NCBI RefSeq assembly: GCF_004193775.1
Contig: NC_041002.1
Span: forward strand, 15,743,535 to 15,807,534
Direction: 5' to 3'
DNA from: Glycine soja
Lineage: Eukaryota > Streptophyta > Magnoliopsida > Fabales > Fabaceae
Length of the DNA stretch: 64,000 nucleotides
Both the position numbers and the translations under genes were made by a program. The notes below the pieces were generated by a model that did not search any database, was not told where the DNA came from, and saw only the letters and a program-made list of their open reading frames with translations. This document shows positions 13,080-23,285 of this stretch, piece after piece. Position 1 is the first letter of the stretch. Each line of letters starts with the position of its first letter.

Positions 13080-14770
13080 ATGGGTGAAGTAGAGGAGGTA
13101 CAAGAGAAGATGAAGGCCGACATGGAGGCCATGAAAGAGCAAATGGCCACAATGATGGAGGCCATGATGATCATGAAGAAGATAATGGAAGCCAATGCGG
13201 TTGCAGTTGCCGCTACCAGCACTGTTGCTAAGGTTAACCCGATGCCCTCATCTGGCCTCAACCAAATGAATCATCCAACCTCAGCTATGGTAGGCAAAGA
13301 TTTGGGAAGTAGGGGCGGCCCCATGATGTGCAAATTCAAAACGAGCACGCCTTCCCGCCATATGGCTTGCCTCTCAACTATACGCCACCCAATGTGGCGT
13401 ACACTCCCAATAAGAATGTCAATAGCTCCACTCCAATACCCATTGAGAGCCAACAACCCCAAACTGATCATGCACATGTCTCTTAAACCGTGGGGGAGAC
13501 ACATGAAATTCCCCACCACAATCTAGACGACTTTGAGCCTTACCTCGGATATGCCACTGAAGGGCAAGCAGTTGGTGGTATAGCCCTACAAAACCCTTTG
13601 GAGGGCCCTCAGTATCACCCCCAGCTACACCTCTTGCATTCCACAACAAGTAAAAACCCTCATGCTATGGCAGAAATGAGAAAGTTGGATCATCTAGAGG
13701 AAAGGCTCAGGGCCATTGAAGGAGGTGAAGATTATGCCTTTGCTAACCTAGAAGAGTTGTTCCTAGTACCCAATATCATCATCCCTCCCAAGTTCAAGGT
13801 GTTGGACTTTGACAAGTACAAGGGGACTACTTGCCCCAAGAACCATCTAAAGATGTGTTATCGGAAGATGGGGGCATACGAAAAAGATGAGGAATTGCTG
13901 ATACATTCCTTCCAAGAAAGTCTGATTGGGGTAGTTGTTACCTGGTACACTAAGTTGAAACCTTCCCGAGTCCATTCTTGGAAGGACCTAGTGGTTGCCT
14001 TTGTTAGGTAGTGTCAGTATAATGTCTTCCGATAGGATGCAACTACAGAACATGTGCCAAAAGGGGGCATGAATCTTTCAAAAGAATACGCCCAAAGGTG
14101 GAGAGACCTAGCAGCTCAAGTGGCACCTCAATGACGGAGAAAAAAAATGATGACAATGATGGTAGACACATTACCAGTATTCTACTATGAAAAGATGGTG
14201 GGCTACACACCTTCAAGGTTTGCGGATATGGTCTTCACCGACGAAAGGATCAAAGTGGGTCTAAAAAGAGGCAAATCTGATCATCATGCTTTGATAAATG
14301 CAAAAAAAATGGGGCAAATGAAGAGGGTGAGAATGAAGGAGAAACCCATGCTGCGATTACCGTTCCTACATGGAAACTACCCACCACCCAATTATTCACA
14401 AAGGCCATCCCTAAATCAACCACAAAGCCTGTCTACCACACAACCAATGCTAAACACCACCTTCAGCATGAACTAAAACACCAACCAAAAAGGAATTTTG
14501 CAGCAAAAAGCCTGTAGGATTCACCCCAAATTTCGGTGTCATATACTAAACTTGCTCTCATATCTACTCGATAATTCAATGGTAGCCATAACCCCTGCTA
14601 GGTTTCCTCAACCTCCATTTGTCCGAGGATACGACTTGAACACAACATGTGCATATCATAGAGAAGCCCTGGGGCATTCCATTGAGCACTGAAGCATAAG
14701 GTGCAAAGTCTAATTGATGTGGGCTGGCTGAAATTTAAGGAGAATCGCTTGTTGAATCCTAATACTGACA
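13080..14770 (+). pseudogene. gag: Ogre gag, frameshifted and with stop codons
   Basis: The frame opens at 13,080 with a charged helical N-terminus (MGEVEEVQEKMKADMEAMKE), typical of soybean Ogre-type gag. The frame shifts between about 13,300 and 13,490 and then continues to about 14,476 in the second frame. That part includes the capsid-like segment KFKVLDFDKYKGTTCPKNH at about 13,790-13,850 and VTWYTKLKPSRVHSWKDL at about 13,940-13,995. Stops interrupt it at 14,009 and near 14,130, and the first sits where CAG (Gln) would be expected. A terminal segment near 14,640-14,760 keeps the YHREALGHSIEH-like region that usually precedes the protease. No protease or polymerase follows. Identification is from remembered family similarity. 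Confidence 0.8.
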
Positions 14771-15227
14771 AGCGACACCACACATGGGGCAATTTTGAAA
14801 GCTGTTGTTAGATGCCTCTAATGGCTCATCAGGATCTTCAAGTTTGTGCCATTATTATAAACCATAGTTACAATGCTAAATAAAATGGATAAATCTAACA
14901 TCTTTGTCCCTCATCCTCTCGTAATTACATCTTTGCTTCCACTGGAATGTGGGTGCAAGCCATTGGTTTGTGTGCTCGAGCGACATGCGCTCATGAGTGC
15001 TGACTTCCAAGATCGTTCAATCAAAAATTACTCGTCTTGCACGTTGGTGGGGGTGCCATAAAACAACGAGTAAAGTTTAAAACAAATAAGTTTCAAAATA
15101 AAAAAAAAAGAGTTCAAAAAGAAAAAAAGCATTTGATTGACTGTGTTTTCAAGACGTTCATGTGACCTCATTTTATCATTCCGGAAAGTTTGTCTTTTTA
15201 GAGAGAAGTGAGTTATGAAGAATAGGA
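14771..15227 (+). other. Ogre internal region, no gene seen
   Basis: Where protease and pol should begin, only short open frames and A-rich sequence are seen. The stretch ends in TAGGA, the target site of the solo LTR that follows. Confidence 0.5.
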
Positions 15228-16281
15228 TGTTGGACAAATGGCCTCAGTTACCTTAAGAAAAAGGGGGGTTGAATTAAGATACAAAGACTATTCCCCAATT
15301 AAACTTTCACTCTCCTTTTGTTTTTTTGGATTAACAATGCACCCTTAACATGAATTACTCAAAAGACAATTCAAAATAAACTTCTTTAAAGCAAAAGATA
15401 AATAGCAATAAATAAAAGAAGTTTAAGGGAAGAGAGGAATGCAAACTTGATTTATACTGGTTCGGCCACTTCCCATGCCTACGTCTAGTCCTTAAGCAGC
15501 CCACTTGAGATTTTCCACTCTCTTTGTAAAACTCCTTTTACAAAGTCTGAACCACACAGGGACAACCCATCCCTTGTGTTCAAGAATCCTCTACAACAAG
15601 AGACCCACGGTCTCTTAATCCCTTTTTAGAAATAAGAAGAAGAGAAGAAGAAATCTCTCTTAAAATAGATAGATTGTACAATGAAGATCAATCAAAATTC
15701 CTTATTGAATATGCAAGTGGTTGACCAAGGAATCTTTTTGAGAGGATAAGACATTTCAGTTCAGAAAAACTCTTAATCTTTTGAGAGGATAAAACTTTTT
15801 GGGCAATGAAAACTCTCTTTAAATTCGTGTTTCCAAGTCACCTTTGATGGCCATTCATAAAACATTTGAATAGATGTGACTCTTGGAAATTATTTTCTGA
15901 AAATCCCCTCTGGTAATCGATTACAAGACTTGTGTAATCGATTACAGGCTTTAAAATTTGAATTAAAACATTCAATAAACTGCTGGTAATCAATTACCAT
16001 CCATGCGTAATCAATTACACATTATAAATTTTGAATTCAAATTTCTAGTGACTGTGATAAACATTTTCAGCTGTTAGTAATCGATTACCAGAGAGTAAAT
16101 CTCAATTTAAAATGATTTAGATAGAATTCTTTGGCCAAACCTTTTGCTTTGGAAACTTCTTCCTAAGATTCTAGAGATCAACTTGATCATATATCTTGAT
16201 TTTCTTGGATTCTTGGATTCTTGTCTTAGAAGCACTTGATCCTTTGGCATCATCAAAACATCAAAACATCTTGCTTCTACA
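15228..16281 (-). mobile_element. Solo LTR, copia-like, with TAGGA target duplication
   Basis: Begins TGTTGGACAA and ends CTTCTACA (TG...CA), and is flanked by TAGGA at 15,223-15,227 and 16,282-16,286. It is 1,054 bp with no internal region or partner LTR, so it is a solo LTR left by LTR-LTR recombination. It shares the segment TTTATACTGGTTCGGC, the following ~150 bp and TGGTAATCGATTAC motifs with the LTRs at 31,087-32,073 and 33,700-33,934. The minus strand is preferred because that strand gives a TATA-like CCAGTATAAATC and because the related element at 28,907-32,073 has its gag on the minus strand. A SIRE-type copia family is possible. Confidence 0.85.
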
Positions 16282-16389
16282 TAGGAGTCATTTGACTTAA
16301 TCCATCAACTGAAAAAAAATCCTTCAACTATTTCTCATCCTTGGAAAATTCTTTTTACAAGAATCAACTGCTTCTTTCATTCTTCCCCA

Positions 16390-16645
16390 CTACGAGGTTG
16401 TGAAAACAAAGACAACAATGGTTACCTCAAAGCCTTACACTAGGGCAATGAAGGGCACCGTGCATGAACCTCAAGCAAACCTAGAGGCAGATTAGAAGTT
16501 CTCACCCAATAGGTTCCCAGCTACAAGGTCATGATGAAAGATAATGATTGGTACCTCAAAGCCTTACACTGGGGCAATGAGGGGTACTGTGCATGAGCCT
16601 CAAGTAAACCTAGGGGCAGATCAAAAGTTCTCACTCGTCAATGTT
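16390..16645 (+). repeat. Two-copy tandem repeat, ~131-bp period
   Basis: Two direct copies start with CTACGAGGTTGTGA (16,390) and CTACAAGGTCATGATG (16,521). Each contains TACCTCAAAGCCTTACACT and a CATGA(A/G)CCTCAAG segment. It belongs to the non-coding interior of the Ogre element and has no coding frame in common. Confidence 0.75.
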
Positions 16646-17132
16646 TTTTTAAACAAAAAAAACGGGGGGGGGGGGGGGGACAAACCCTAGAATTTCAATG
16701 GATTGATTAAACTTCAAACGGCTCCATTGCCGTCACTCCAAAATGGTCAAGTGACTAAATCAAACAGAACAAACACTCTGAGGGAGTTCCCGGAGAGATT
16801 TGCAAAGATAGGATAAGGTTGCATGAATTATCGCCTCTTTCAAAAGGACAGTCAATCTGTGTTTTCCAAAAAAAAAAAAATCAAAATCACAAAAATAGGG
16901 AAATAATGTCATGAACATTGTACAACTTTCCATTACATTGCATTGTTTCATATAAAGTCCGCATCTACCAAATTTCACAACAACGGTTGCATTCATCTGC
17001 ATCCCTAAAATTCATGTTAACTACATAGATTTCCTACATCTAATGTCCAATCTTTTGAATTTGGAATGACCGGCCCTCTCAATGAGTCAATCTCTTGCTT
17101 TCTCATAAGGGCGGACCCTTGGGTACTAGTAC
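16646..17132. other. Ogre interior, homopolymer G tract, no gene
   Basis: A run of 16 G follows an A-rich tract at 16,664-16,679. The rest shows no convincing coding frame. Run length is likely to be uncertain in any assembly. Confidence 0.6.
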
Positions 17133-17300
17133 CCTCACCTTCAGAGGACTGCACATCCTCACTTTCAGAGAACTACGCATCCTCGCCTTCAGAGGACTAC
17201 ACGTCCTCCCTTTCAGAGGGCTACACGCCCTCGCCTTCAAAGGGCAGCACGCCCTCTCCTTTAGAGTGCTACGCATCCTCATCTTCAGTGTGTTCCATAT
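17133..17300 (+). repeat. 24-bp minisatellite, seven units
   Basis: Seven units of exactly 24 bp of the form CCTCNCCTTCAGAGGACTAC plus CACGC or similar. The period is eight codons, so all frames stay open through it. In one frame it reads as Ser/Pro/Glu repeats such as PSPSEDYTSSLSEGY. Sequence varies between units while length does not. Whether it was ever translated is unknown. Confidence 0.85.
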
Positions 17301-17439
17301 CCACACCTTAAGAGAATTTAGGGTCCTTTGCCCTTAGATGCTTAACCGAGACTTGCACTCCCGGTTAAGGGGCCAGTAGTTTCCTTTTATTAGTTCCTGG
17401 GCCACCCCCTGATATTGGAGGGCGACCAATTGTGCGAGC

Positions 17440-18170
17440 ACAACCAAAGGAGGAGCCTATCATGTAATGTGGCAAGATTTCACCCGTGCCGCTGCAAAGA
17501 TACAAGTGTGGATCATGCGCGCCAACATGACCACTCTTACACAAATATAGATGACGTTGCTACTTAGCAGCATTCTGCCCAACGACCGCAATGTCGATCT
17601 CCCCCAGTGGAAGTATCACTTGGTCTGTGTCGTTCCGACATAGGTAAGTATGCATGTGGCTAAACTGATTTCTGATGTCATCTATTGTTTGCAGGGATCG
17701 TGCCCGCAACACACCCAGTGGACCCGAAGAAGTCCAACAGGGCCCTGGGGTTTCCAGCTCTGGTTACGGGCCTCTATCAGTCCTACAGGGTGCCCGTCCC
17801 CCCCAGCAAGTTCATGCCATCATGACATAGGTAAGTACGCACCTCCCCCAATTGATTTCTGATGTCATCTATTATTTGTAGGGATCATGCCCGCAAGACA
17901 CCCAATGGACCCGAAGAAGGCCAACAGGGTCTTGGAGTTGCCAACTCTAATTGCGGGCCTCTGTTAGTTCTACGGAGTACCCGTCGCCCCCAGCAAGTTC
18001 ATCAGGCCCCCTATTAACCGGGCTTTCATCAAGAAGTACTGCGCCCCCAAGAAGGCGCAGGGCGAAACACCACAGCAGCCTGGGGAGGGCCGGCAGCGAG
18101 CAACAGATGCATCGCCACCACCTCTAGAGTTCACCTCAGCTCAGCCACAAAAAGGTTAGAGCATTTCCTA
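17440..18170 (+). pseudogene. Putative plant transposon protein fragment inside Ogre
   Basis: Segments resemble the C-terminal part of the 'putative plant transposon protein' domain seen in plant retroelements: MHVAKLISDVIY near 17,650, then NRALGFPALVTGLYQSYRVP in a neighbouring frame, then RPPINRAFIKKYCAPKKAQG near 18,003-18,062. Stops and frameshifts break it. The part at about 17,640-17,825 is repeated at about 17,829-18,010 (period ~189 bp). Both copies have an ATAGGTAAGTA...TTTG(C/T)AGGGATC pattern that looks like an intron, but the intervening bases read as domain sequence, so I do not call an intron. Confidence 0.6.
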
Positions 18171-18246
18171 CGACACATGGCCGACCAATAGGCGACCAAG
18201 TCCAAAGCCAAAGGAAAGTAAAGTCCTCGAAAGGTAGTCATACCTC

Positions 18247-18250
<4 letters not shown>

Positions 18251-18317
<67 letters not shown>
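18251..18317. repeat. (TA)n microsatellite
   Basis: About 33 uninterrupted AT dinucleotides. It merges into the TATATATATGTATG start of the 72-bp minisatellite, which probably seeded it. Confidence 0.95.
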
Positions 18318-18330
<13 letters not shown>

Positions 18331-18620
18331 GGTAGTGAAAATACCTTAGATATGCATGTATGTAAACAAAAAAATACTTCACAAAATATATATATGTATG
18401 TTTAGGTAGAAAGATACCTTGGATATGCATGTATGTAAACAAAAAATACTTCGCAAAATATATATATGTATGTTTAGGTAGAAAGACACCTTGGATATGC
18501 ATGTATGTAACAAAAATACCTCACAAAATATATATATGTATGTTTAGGTAGCAAGATACCTTGGATATGCATGTATATAGCAAAAATACCTCACAAAAAT
18601 ATACACATGTTTAGGTAGCA
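18318..18620 (+). repeat. 72-bp minisatellite, ~4 units
   Basis: Units contain TATGTATGTTTAGGTAGAAA, then GATACCTTGGATATGCATG, then an A-rich spacer and TACCTCACAAAATATATA. Four units plus a shortened fifth are present. Later units lose a few A residues in the spacer. No coding potential. Confidence 0.88.
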
Positions 18621-19213
18621 AAATACCTCATGAAAAGGAAAAAACAAAAACAAACAAGAAAAAGAAATAAACACATGATAAAAAGGAAAAGAGAAAAAAG
18701 AAAAATAAGTTGTCTAGCTGAAAAACTAACATGCTTTTGAAAAGAGATGACTTCCAGCTTTTCTTTGAAAAAAATTCATTGATCATAACCAGCTTTTGAA
18801 AAAAATGTGTATACACCTGAAGGGTGAATGTTGTGAAATTTTTCCTGAACACCCAAAAATAGACTCGGATGAATGCACAAATTGATAAAAGAACATATTT
18901 TGGAAACACTGTGTTGACTAAAATAGAGAAAATGAATTATGATCCCTAGCTTCACATGACCAAAAAATTTTCTACACTTGAGTGTCCACATAGGTGCATG
19001 CATGACTAGTTTTGCATAAAATTTCCAAATCATCATTGTTGCATTTGTGTCATGGAAATAATGTGGGACATCCTCTTTTATCCTTGAACCAAACCAAACC
19101 CTGACATATATCATGTCCAGCCGTGCTACAAGCCTTGAGCCAAAATCCCAACTTACCATAAACCTTGACCCAGGGTGGGAGTGTCAATCCTTGCCCTCGG
19201 AAGAAAATAAAAA
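18621..19213 (+). other. Ogre 3' non-coding region
   Basis: No coding frame is convincing on either strand. Between gag and the 3' LTR this looks like untranslated sequence of the element. Confidence 0.5.
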
Positions 19214-19350
19214 AAAAGTTTCCAATCAAAAGAGTGGTAGAAAACAAAAAAAGAGAAAAGTTTCCAATCAAAGGGTGGGAGAAAGCAAAAAAAAATCCCC
19301 AATCAAAGAGTGGGAGAAAAAAAGGAGAGAGAAAGAAAGTTCCCGATCAA
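19214..19350 (+). repeat. ~40-45 bp A-rich minisatellite, four degenerate units
   Basis: Four degenerate copies of CCAATCAAAGAGTGGGAGAA followed by an A-rich linker of changing length. Part of the Ogre untranslated region. The lysine-rich open frames through it follow from base composition. Confidence 0.7.
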
Positions 19351-20080
19351 AGATCGGAAGAAAACATAAGAAATATACAAAAAGGTCTTTGGACCAGACA
19401 ATATTTCAACAATACAGAATTGTCACCAAGAAAACATGAAAAGAAAGGAAACCACGACCTAAAGTGGTCCTTTCTCTTTGATTGCCAACCAAAATCTTGT
19501 GCGTCGGTGACTTGTTCGTCTCGCGCTAAAAACAAAAAAAACAAAAAAGGAAAAGGCCAAAAACATTCAAAGCCAAATTCCCGCAAAAAAAAAAACACCA
19601 TTCCCAAGAAAAAGTCCTATTGATCCATGATCACGCATGTAATCTTTGATTTGATAGGAAATAATTTGCAAAATCAAGTCATGGCGTATCTATGGTTCGG
19701 AATTAGGATGAAACACTTACCCGTGTGAGATTGATACACTTTGAGTGATTTTCTTCTATTTTTGTTGAACCCAGTGTTTCCTCTAAATGCTCATTTAGAA
19801 GTGAAATGCTAACATCCAAAATCTCATTTATGGTTATGAGAATATTTCATCAGTATACTTCCCTTCCCCTGTAGACACATTGTTTTTCATCCGAAAAGCA
19901 TATGTTGCTTTGATTAGTTGGAAGTTTTCTCTCTTTACTAAAGCATGTTCGCATTTTAGTGAAGAAAACACCGAGACTATTTTTAGTCTCACAAGTTGTC
20001 CAGAACTACGTAGGTCTGAGTTCCTCATTGAGGATACGTAGGAGCAAGAGCCTCGCTTTTGTCGGCCGCCCCACAATTTC
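19351..20080 (+). other. Ogre 3' UTR with a conserved paired-TACGTA block
   Basis: Non-coding. At 20,003-20,065 it contains a block (GAACTACGTAGGTCTGAG ... GGATACGTAGGAGCAAGAG ... CTTTTGTCGG) that also occurs inside both LTRs (11,137-11,204; 22,526-22,594) and, inverted, at about 33,350-33,422. In the 3' UTR it stands directly before the tandem repeats. Confidence 0.6.
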
Positions 20081-20576
20081 TGTCATACTGACACTGGAGT
20101 CACGTGACATGCGGAGATACCCGAGTGGTTATCCATAAAAACATTCTTTTTCTATCTCTAAGACTCAAAGCATGATAGCACGCAGAGACTAATGTCGTCC
20201 TCTGTACCCTTTGTCAATCGCGGCCAACAAGCCCGTTGACACGTGGAGATTTACGTCATCTTCCGCGCAGACAAATTCTGTCATACTGACACTGGAGTCA
20301 CGTGACATGCGGAGATACCCGAGTGGTTATCCGTAAAAAAATTTCTTTTGCTATCTCTAAGACTCAAAGCATGATAGCGCGCAGAGACTAACTTCGTCTT
20401 CTGCACCCTTTGTCAATCGCGGTCAACAAGCCCGTTGACACACGGAGATTTACGTCATCTTCCGCGCAGACAAATTCTGTCATACTGACACTGGAGTCAC
20501 GTGACATGTGGAGATACCCGAGTGGTTATCCGTAAAAACTTTCTTTTGCTATCTCTAAGACTCGAAGCATGATAGC
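20081..20576 (+). repeat. ~198-bp tandem repeat in Ogre 3' UTR, 2.5 units
   Basis: Units start with TGTCATACTGACACTGGAGT at 20,081, 20,279 and 20,478. The last stops after about 100 bp. Each unit contains three satellite-like submonomers recognisable by GTGACATGCGGAGA, GCAGAGACTAA, and GCAGACAAATTCTGTCAT, with CCCTTTGTCAATC between them. Confidence 0.88.
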
Positions 20577-20934
20577 AAGCTGAGTGGGTAAACGCGCAGA
20601 GATAGATTCTGTGCCCTTTATCATTCGGGAACAACAAGCTGAGTGGGTAAACACGCAGAAATGGATCCTGCGCCCTTTATCATTCAGGAACAACAAGCTG
20701 AGTGGGTAAATGCGCAGAGACAGATTATGTGCCCTTTATCATTCAGGAACAACAAGCTGAGTGGGTAAACGCGCAGAAACGGATTTTGCACTCTTTATCA
20801 TTTAGGAACAACAAGTTGAGTGGGTAAACGCTCAGAGATAGATTATGCGCCCTTTATCATTCAGGAACAACAAGCTGAGTGGGTAAACGCGCAGAGACAG
20901 ATTTTGTGCCCTTTATCATTCAGGAGCAGCGAGG
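20577..20934 (+). repeat. 59-bp tandem repeat in Ogre 3' UTR, six units
   Basis: TGAGTGGGTAAACGCGCAGA or a close variant starts at 20,581, 20,640, 20,699, 20,758, 20,817 and 20,876, an exact 59-bp period. A degenerate seventh follows near 20,935. Units contain GCAGAGACAGATT and CCCTTTATCATTCAGGA, aligning with GCAGAGACAAATT and ACCTTTTGTCATCCAGA of the large satellite. Confidence 0.9.
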
Positions 20935-21200
20935 CGGGTGATAAACGCGCAGAGACAAATTTTGCGCCTTTTGTCATTCAAAAATAGCAAGTTGAGAGGT
21001 GGGCGGAAACAAATTATGGTCATTCCGCACACCTTTTCATCGTCCAGAGGCGATTGTGTCCGGTGGCACACTGAGACAAATTATGGTCATTTTATGTCTC
21101 GCCACCCAGGCTCGATCGTGTCCAACAAAACACAGAGAGAAATTATGGTCATTCTGTCTCTTGTATCAACCAAGAGGAACAAATTCGACAGTATTAGGAT
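20935..21200 (+). repeat. Satellite-type units inside the Ogre 3' UTR
   Basis: AAATTATGGTCATT occurs at 21,011, 21,079 and 21,141. The first copy continues CCGCACACCTTTTCAT, CCAGAGGCGATTGTGTCC and GGTGGCACAC, which is a type-B unit of the array at 1-11,010. These are the units in the element most like the large satellite, and they lie in the same orientation as its left arm. Confidence 0.88.
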
Positions 21201-21330
21201 GATGTGTCGGTACTGATCATTTTCAAATTTTTGCAGGTTCCGCTGGCAGGGAGGTTCACTAGCCGAATGGTGTTTCGCTCAAACGAAATTAGTGTCTTAT
21301 TTTTACTTCCCTTTTATCTCCAATAAAAGA

Positions 21331-21348
21331 CAAGTAAAGAGGGGCAAC
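21331..21348 (+). promoter_or_regulatory. Polypurine tract of the Ogre element
   Basis: AGTAAAGAGGGGCAAC immediately precedes the 3' LTR, the position where plus-strand synthesis starts. Confidence 0.75.
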
Positions 21349-22869
21349 TGTCATACCCTAATTTCGTCCGGGGACCATCCGTTGTTGGGATGCGACCCTT
21401 GTTTGACTACATCGAGGTACTTGGCACCCATCGTTAGGCAATCCGTGAAGTTCCGTGACATGCCGGAAATTAAAAGGAAGTGTTAGTGCGCAATCCGTAA
21501 AATTCCGTAAACGTTCGGAAGGCAAAAAAGGGATGATTACGTAATCTGTAAGGTTTCATAACATTACGGAAAGAAAACAAGCATCGTTACGAAATTCGTA
21601 AAGTTTCGTAATGTTATGGAAAAAGAATCACCAAAAAAAGGCAGGGGTGTACTTAGTAAAAATAGGGGTGCAAATAGCAACCAGGCCCACTTGGGCTTTC
21701 CCGAAAATTCCTCTAGAAGGCGGTTGCTTCTGGAGGAAGCAACCTAGCTCGCTTGGGCGAGCTGGGTGGCAAGCTTCTCCCCCATTTTCCTATAAATAGG
21801 GGGAGAAGTGAAGAGGAAAAATCTTCAGCCCTCCTGGTAATTCGAGAATCACTTGAAATTAGTGAAAAAAATTGGTTCCGTGAAAAAAATCCAAGCCGAG
21901 GCGCTTCCGTAACGTTTCCATGGGTGATTTCGCGAAGATTTTCAATCGTTCTTCATCCGTTCTTCGTTCTTCAACGGGTAAGTTTTCGAATCCGAGACTT
22001 TCAATTCATTTCTTGTTATGTGTACTTTCACTTTAATTTCGTTTACTTTCAGTTTTCTTTTCTTCCGTTTTTGACGTACTTTAGTCATTTACTTAAGTCA
22101 TTCTCTCGCCTAATCAAAAAATAAAATAAATTTCCACCGATCATTTGATTTGTAATATCCGTTAATTTCTGTTAAAATGAAATCCGACCGTTCGGTCATA
22201 CCGTAACCACGTTGGAAACTAAAAAGAGGTAAAATAATAATATAATAATAAAAAAAATATCTTTTAGTAAGATAAACCAAAAAAATCAATCGGACGTTTG
22301 TCTTTGGGATTTCTCTTTCTTAATTGAATTTAATAATAACTAAAGTGAAACTAAGGCTAAAATCAACTCGCAAAGTCAAGCTCGTCCGCAAAAAATCACT
22401 AAAAAGGATTTTAAGGTTCGATACCTCAGTTTTTCTCATCAAGTAAAATGGATCATTTTAAGGTCCAACGCCTTAAAAGGACCACCGTCCAAGTAAAAAG
22501 AATCGCTTGATTCGCCCTTTAGAAAGAACTACGTAGGTTTGATTTCCTCTTCGATGGAGGGTACGTAGGAGCAAGAATCCCGCTTTTGTCGACCTCAAAA
22601 ATAAAGAGAAATAAAAGTTTAGGTACACAATTTCACACAATTCTAAAATTAAGGTTGTTGTCCTTTAGGACAAACGTGAGAGGTGCTAATACCTTCCTCA
22701 AACGTAAATACAACTCCCGAATCTGGAATATTCTTCATGACCGGTTTCCTTCGGTTTTTTCGATGTTTTCCACAAATAAGCGTTGGTGGCGACTCCGCGC
22801 ATTTTCCTCCTTTGGAAGACACACCCGTGAGCCTCGCCTCGCTCGCCCGCAAAAGGGTAGGTTGCGACA
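21349..22869 (+). repeat. 3' LTR of the Ogre element (complete)
   Basis: Starts TGTCATACCCTAATTTCG and ends GGTTGCGACA, 1,521 bp. A TATA box lies at 21,791-21,799. The last 423 bp match the truncated 5' LTR. The flank begins CCTGT, the expected 3' target duplication; its partner is outside or lost. Confidence 0.88.
21791..21799 (+). promoter_or_regulatory. LTR TATA box
   Basis: TATAAATAG followed by GGGGAGAAG, about 440 bp into the LTR, a usual place for a retroelement core promoter. It would drive outward transcription into the Athila-like remnant. Confidence 0.6.
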
Positions 22870-23070
22870 CCTGTAATATTGGGAAGGCCATTCATGTTAA
22901 CTGCAAGCTGCATAGTTGATATGGGGAGAAAGAAGCTGGAGCTAGGCTTTGAAGATCAGAAAATTGATTTTGATTTATTTGTTGAAGACAAGCCTACTCC
23001 AGAACAAAATGTTTGCTTACAGGTAATGGAAGTGGGTAAGGAGGTCTTGGAAGTACAAATCAAAATGTGA
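22870..23070 (+). pseudogene. Retropepsin-region remnant
   Basis: The frame reads LGRPFMLTASCIVDMGRKKL and continues to a stop near 23,068. It resembles the LGRPF(L)ATA segment of gypsy aspartic proteases downstream of the catalytic DSG, which would lie left of the Ogre insertion. It is followed by GTCAAGCTAGTGACGTTAAA and a GGGAGGCAACCCA segment that I associate with soybean gypsy derivatives. Confidence 0.6.
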
Positions 23071-23285
23071 TCACCCATTGAGGTAAAAGCGTCAAGCTAG
23101 TGACGTTAAAGAAGCGCTTCCTGGGAGGCAACCCATTTCTAATTTATGTTAGCTTGTTTTATTTTATGCATTGTATCATGTGGAACTTGCTTCATAATCA
23201 TTACATTGGGATATATCAGCTTGTTTTTAAATGATAGATATTAGGGTTTCAAACTTCTTGAGAAAAGGATAGAGAAATTTTTTTT

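Larger units (their letters stand above)
11056..22869 (+). mobile_element. Ogre/Tat-type Ty3/gypsy derivative, pol-less
   Basis: A plus-strand LTR retroelement defined by the last ~424 bp of a 5' LTR, a tRNA-Arg-type primer site, a gag remnant like that of soybean Ogre elements, a purine tract and a complete 3' LTR. No reverse transcriptase, RNase H or integrase could be found between gag and the 3' UTR, so the copy is non-autonomous. The middle holds a putative plant transposon protein fragment, several minisatellites and a later solo LTR. About 16 differences by eye over the ~424 bp shared by the LTRs suggest an insertion of roughly one to two million years if a rate near 1.3e-8 per site per year applies. 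The right flank lies inside an Athila-like element. Confidence 0.85.

Noticed and set aside
17640..17885. Introns bounded by ATAGGTAAGT and TTTGCAGG
   Set aside because: The bases between read as part of the transposon protein domain (AKLISDVIY), so the splice-like signals are probably coincidental.
18245..18502. Tyr/Ile-rich minus-strand frame
   Set aside because: Translation of the TA microsatellite and 72-bp repeat.
19165..19623. Lysine-rich frame of 152 codons
   Set aside because: Produced by A-rich minisatellite units; no domain features.
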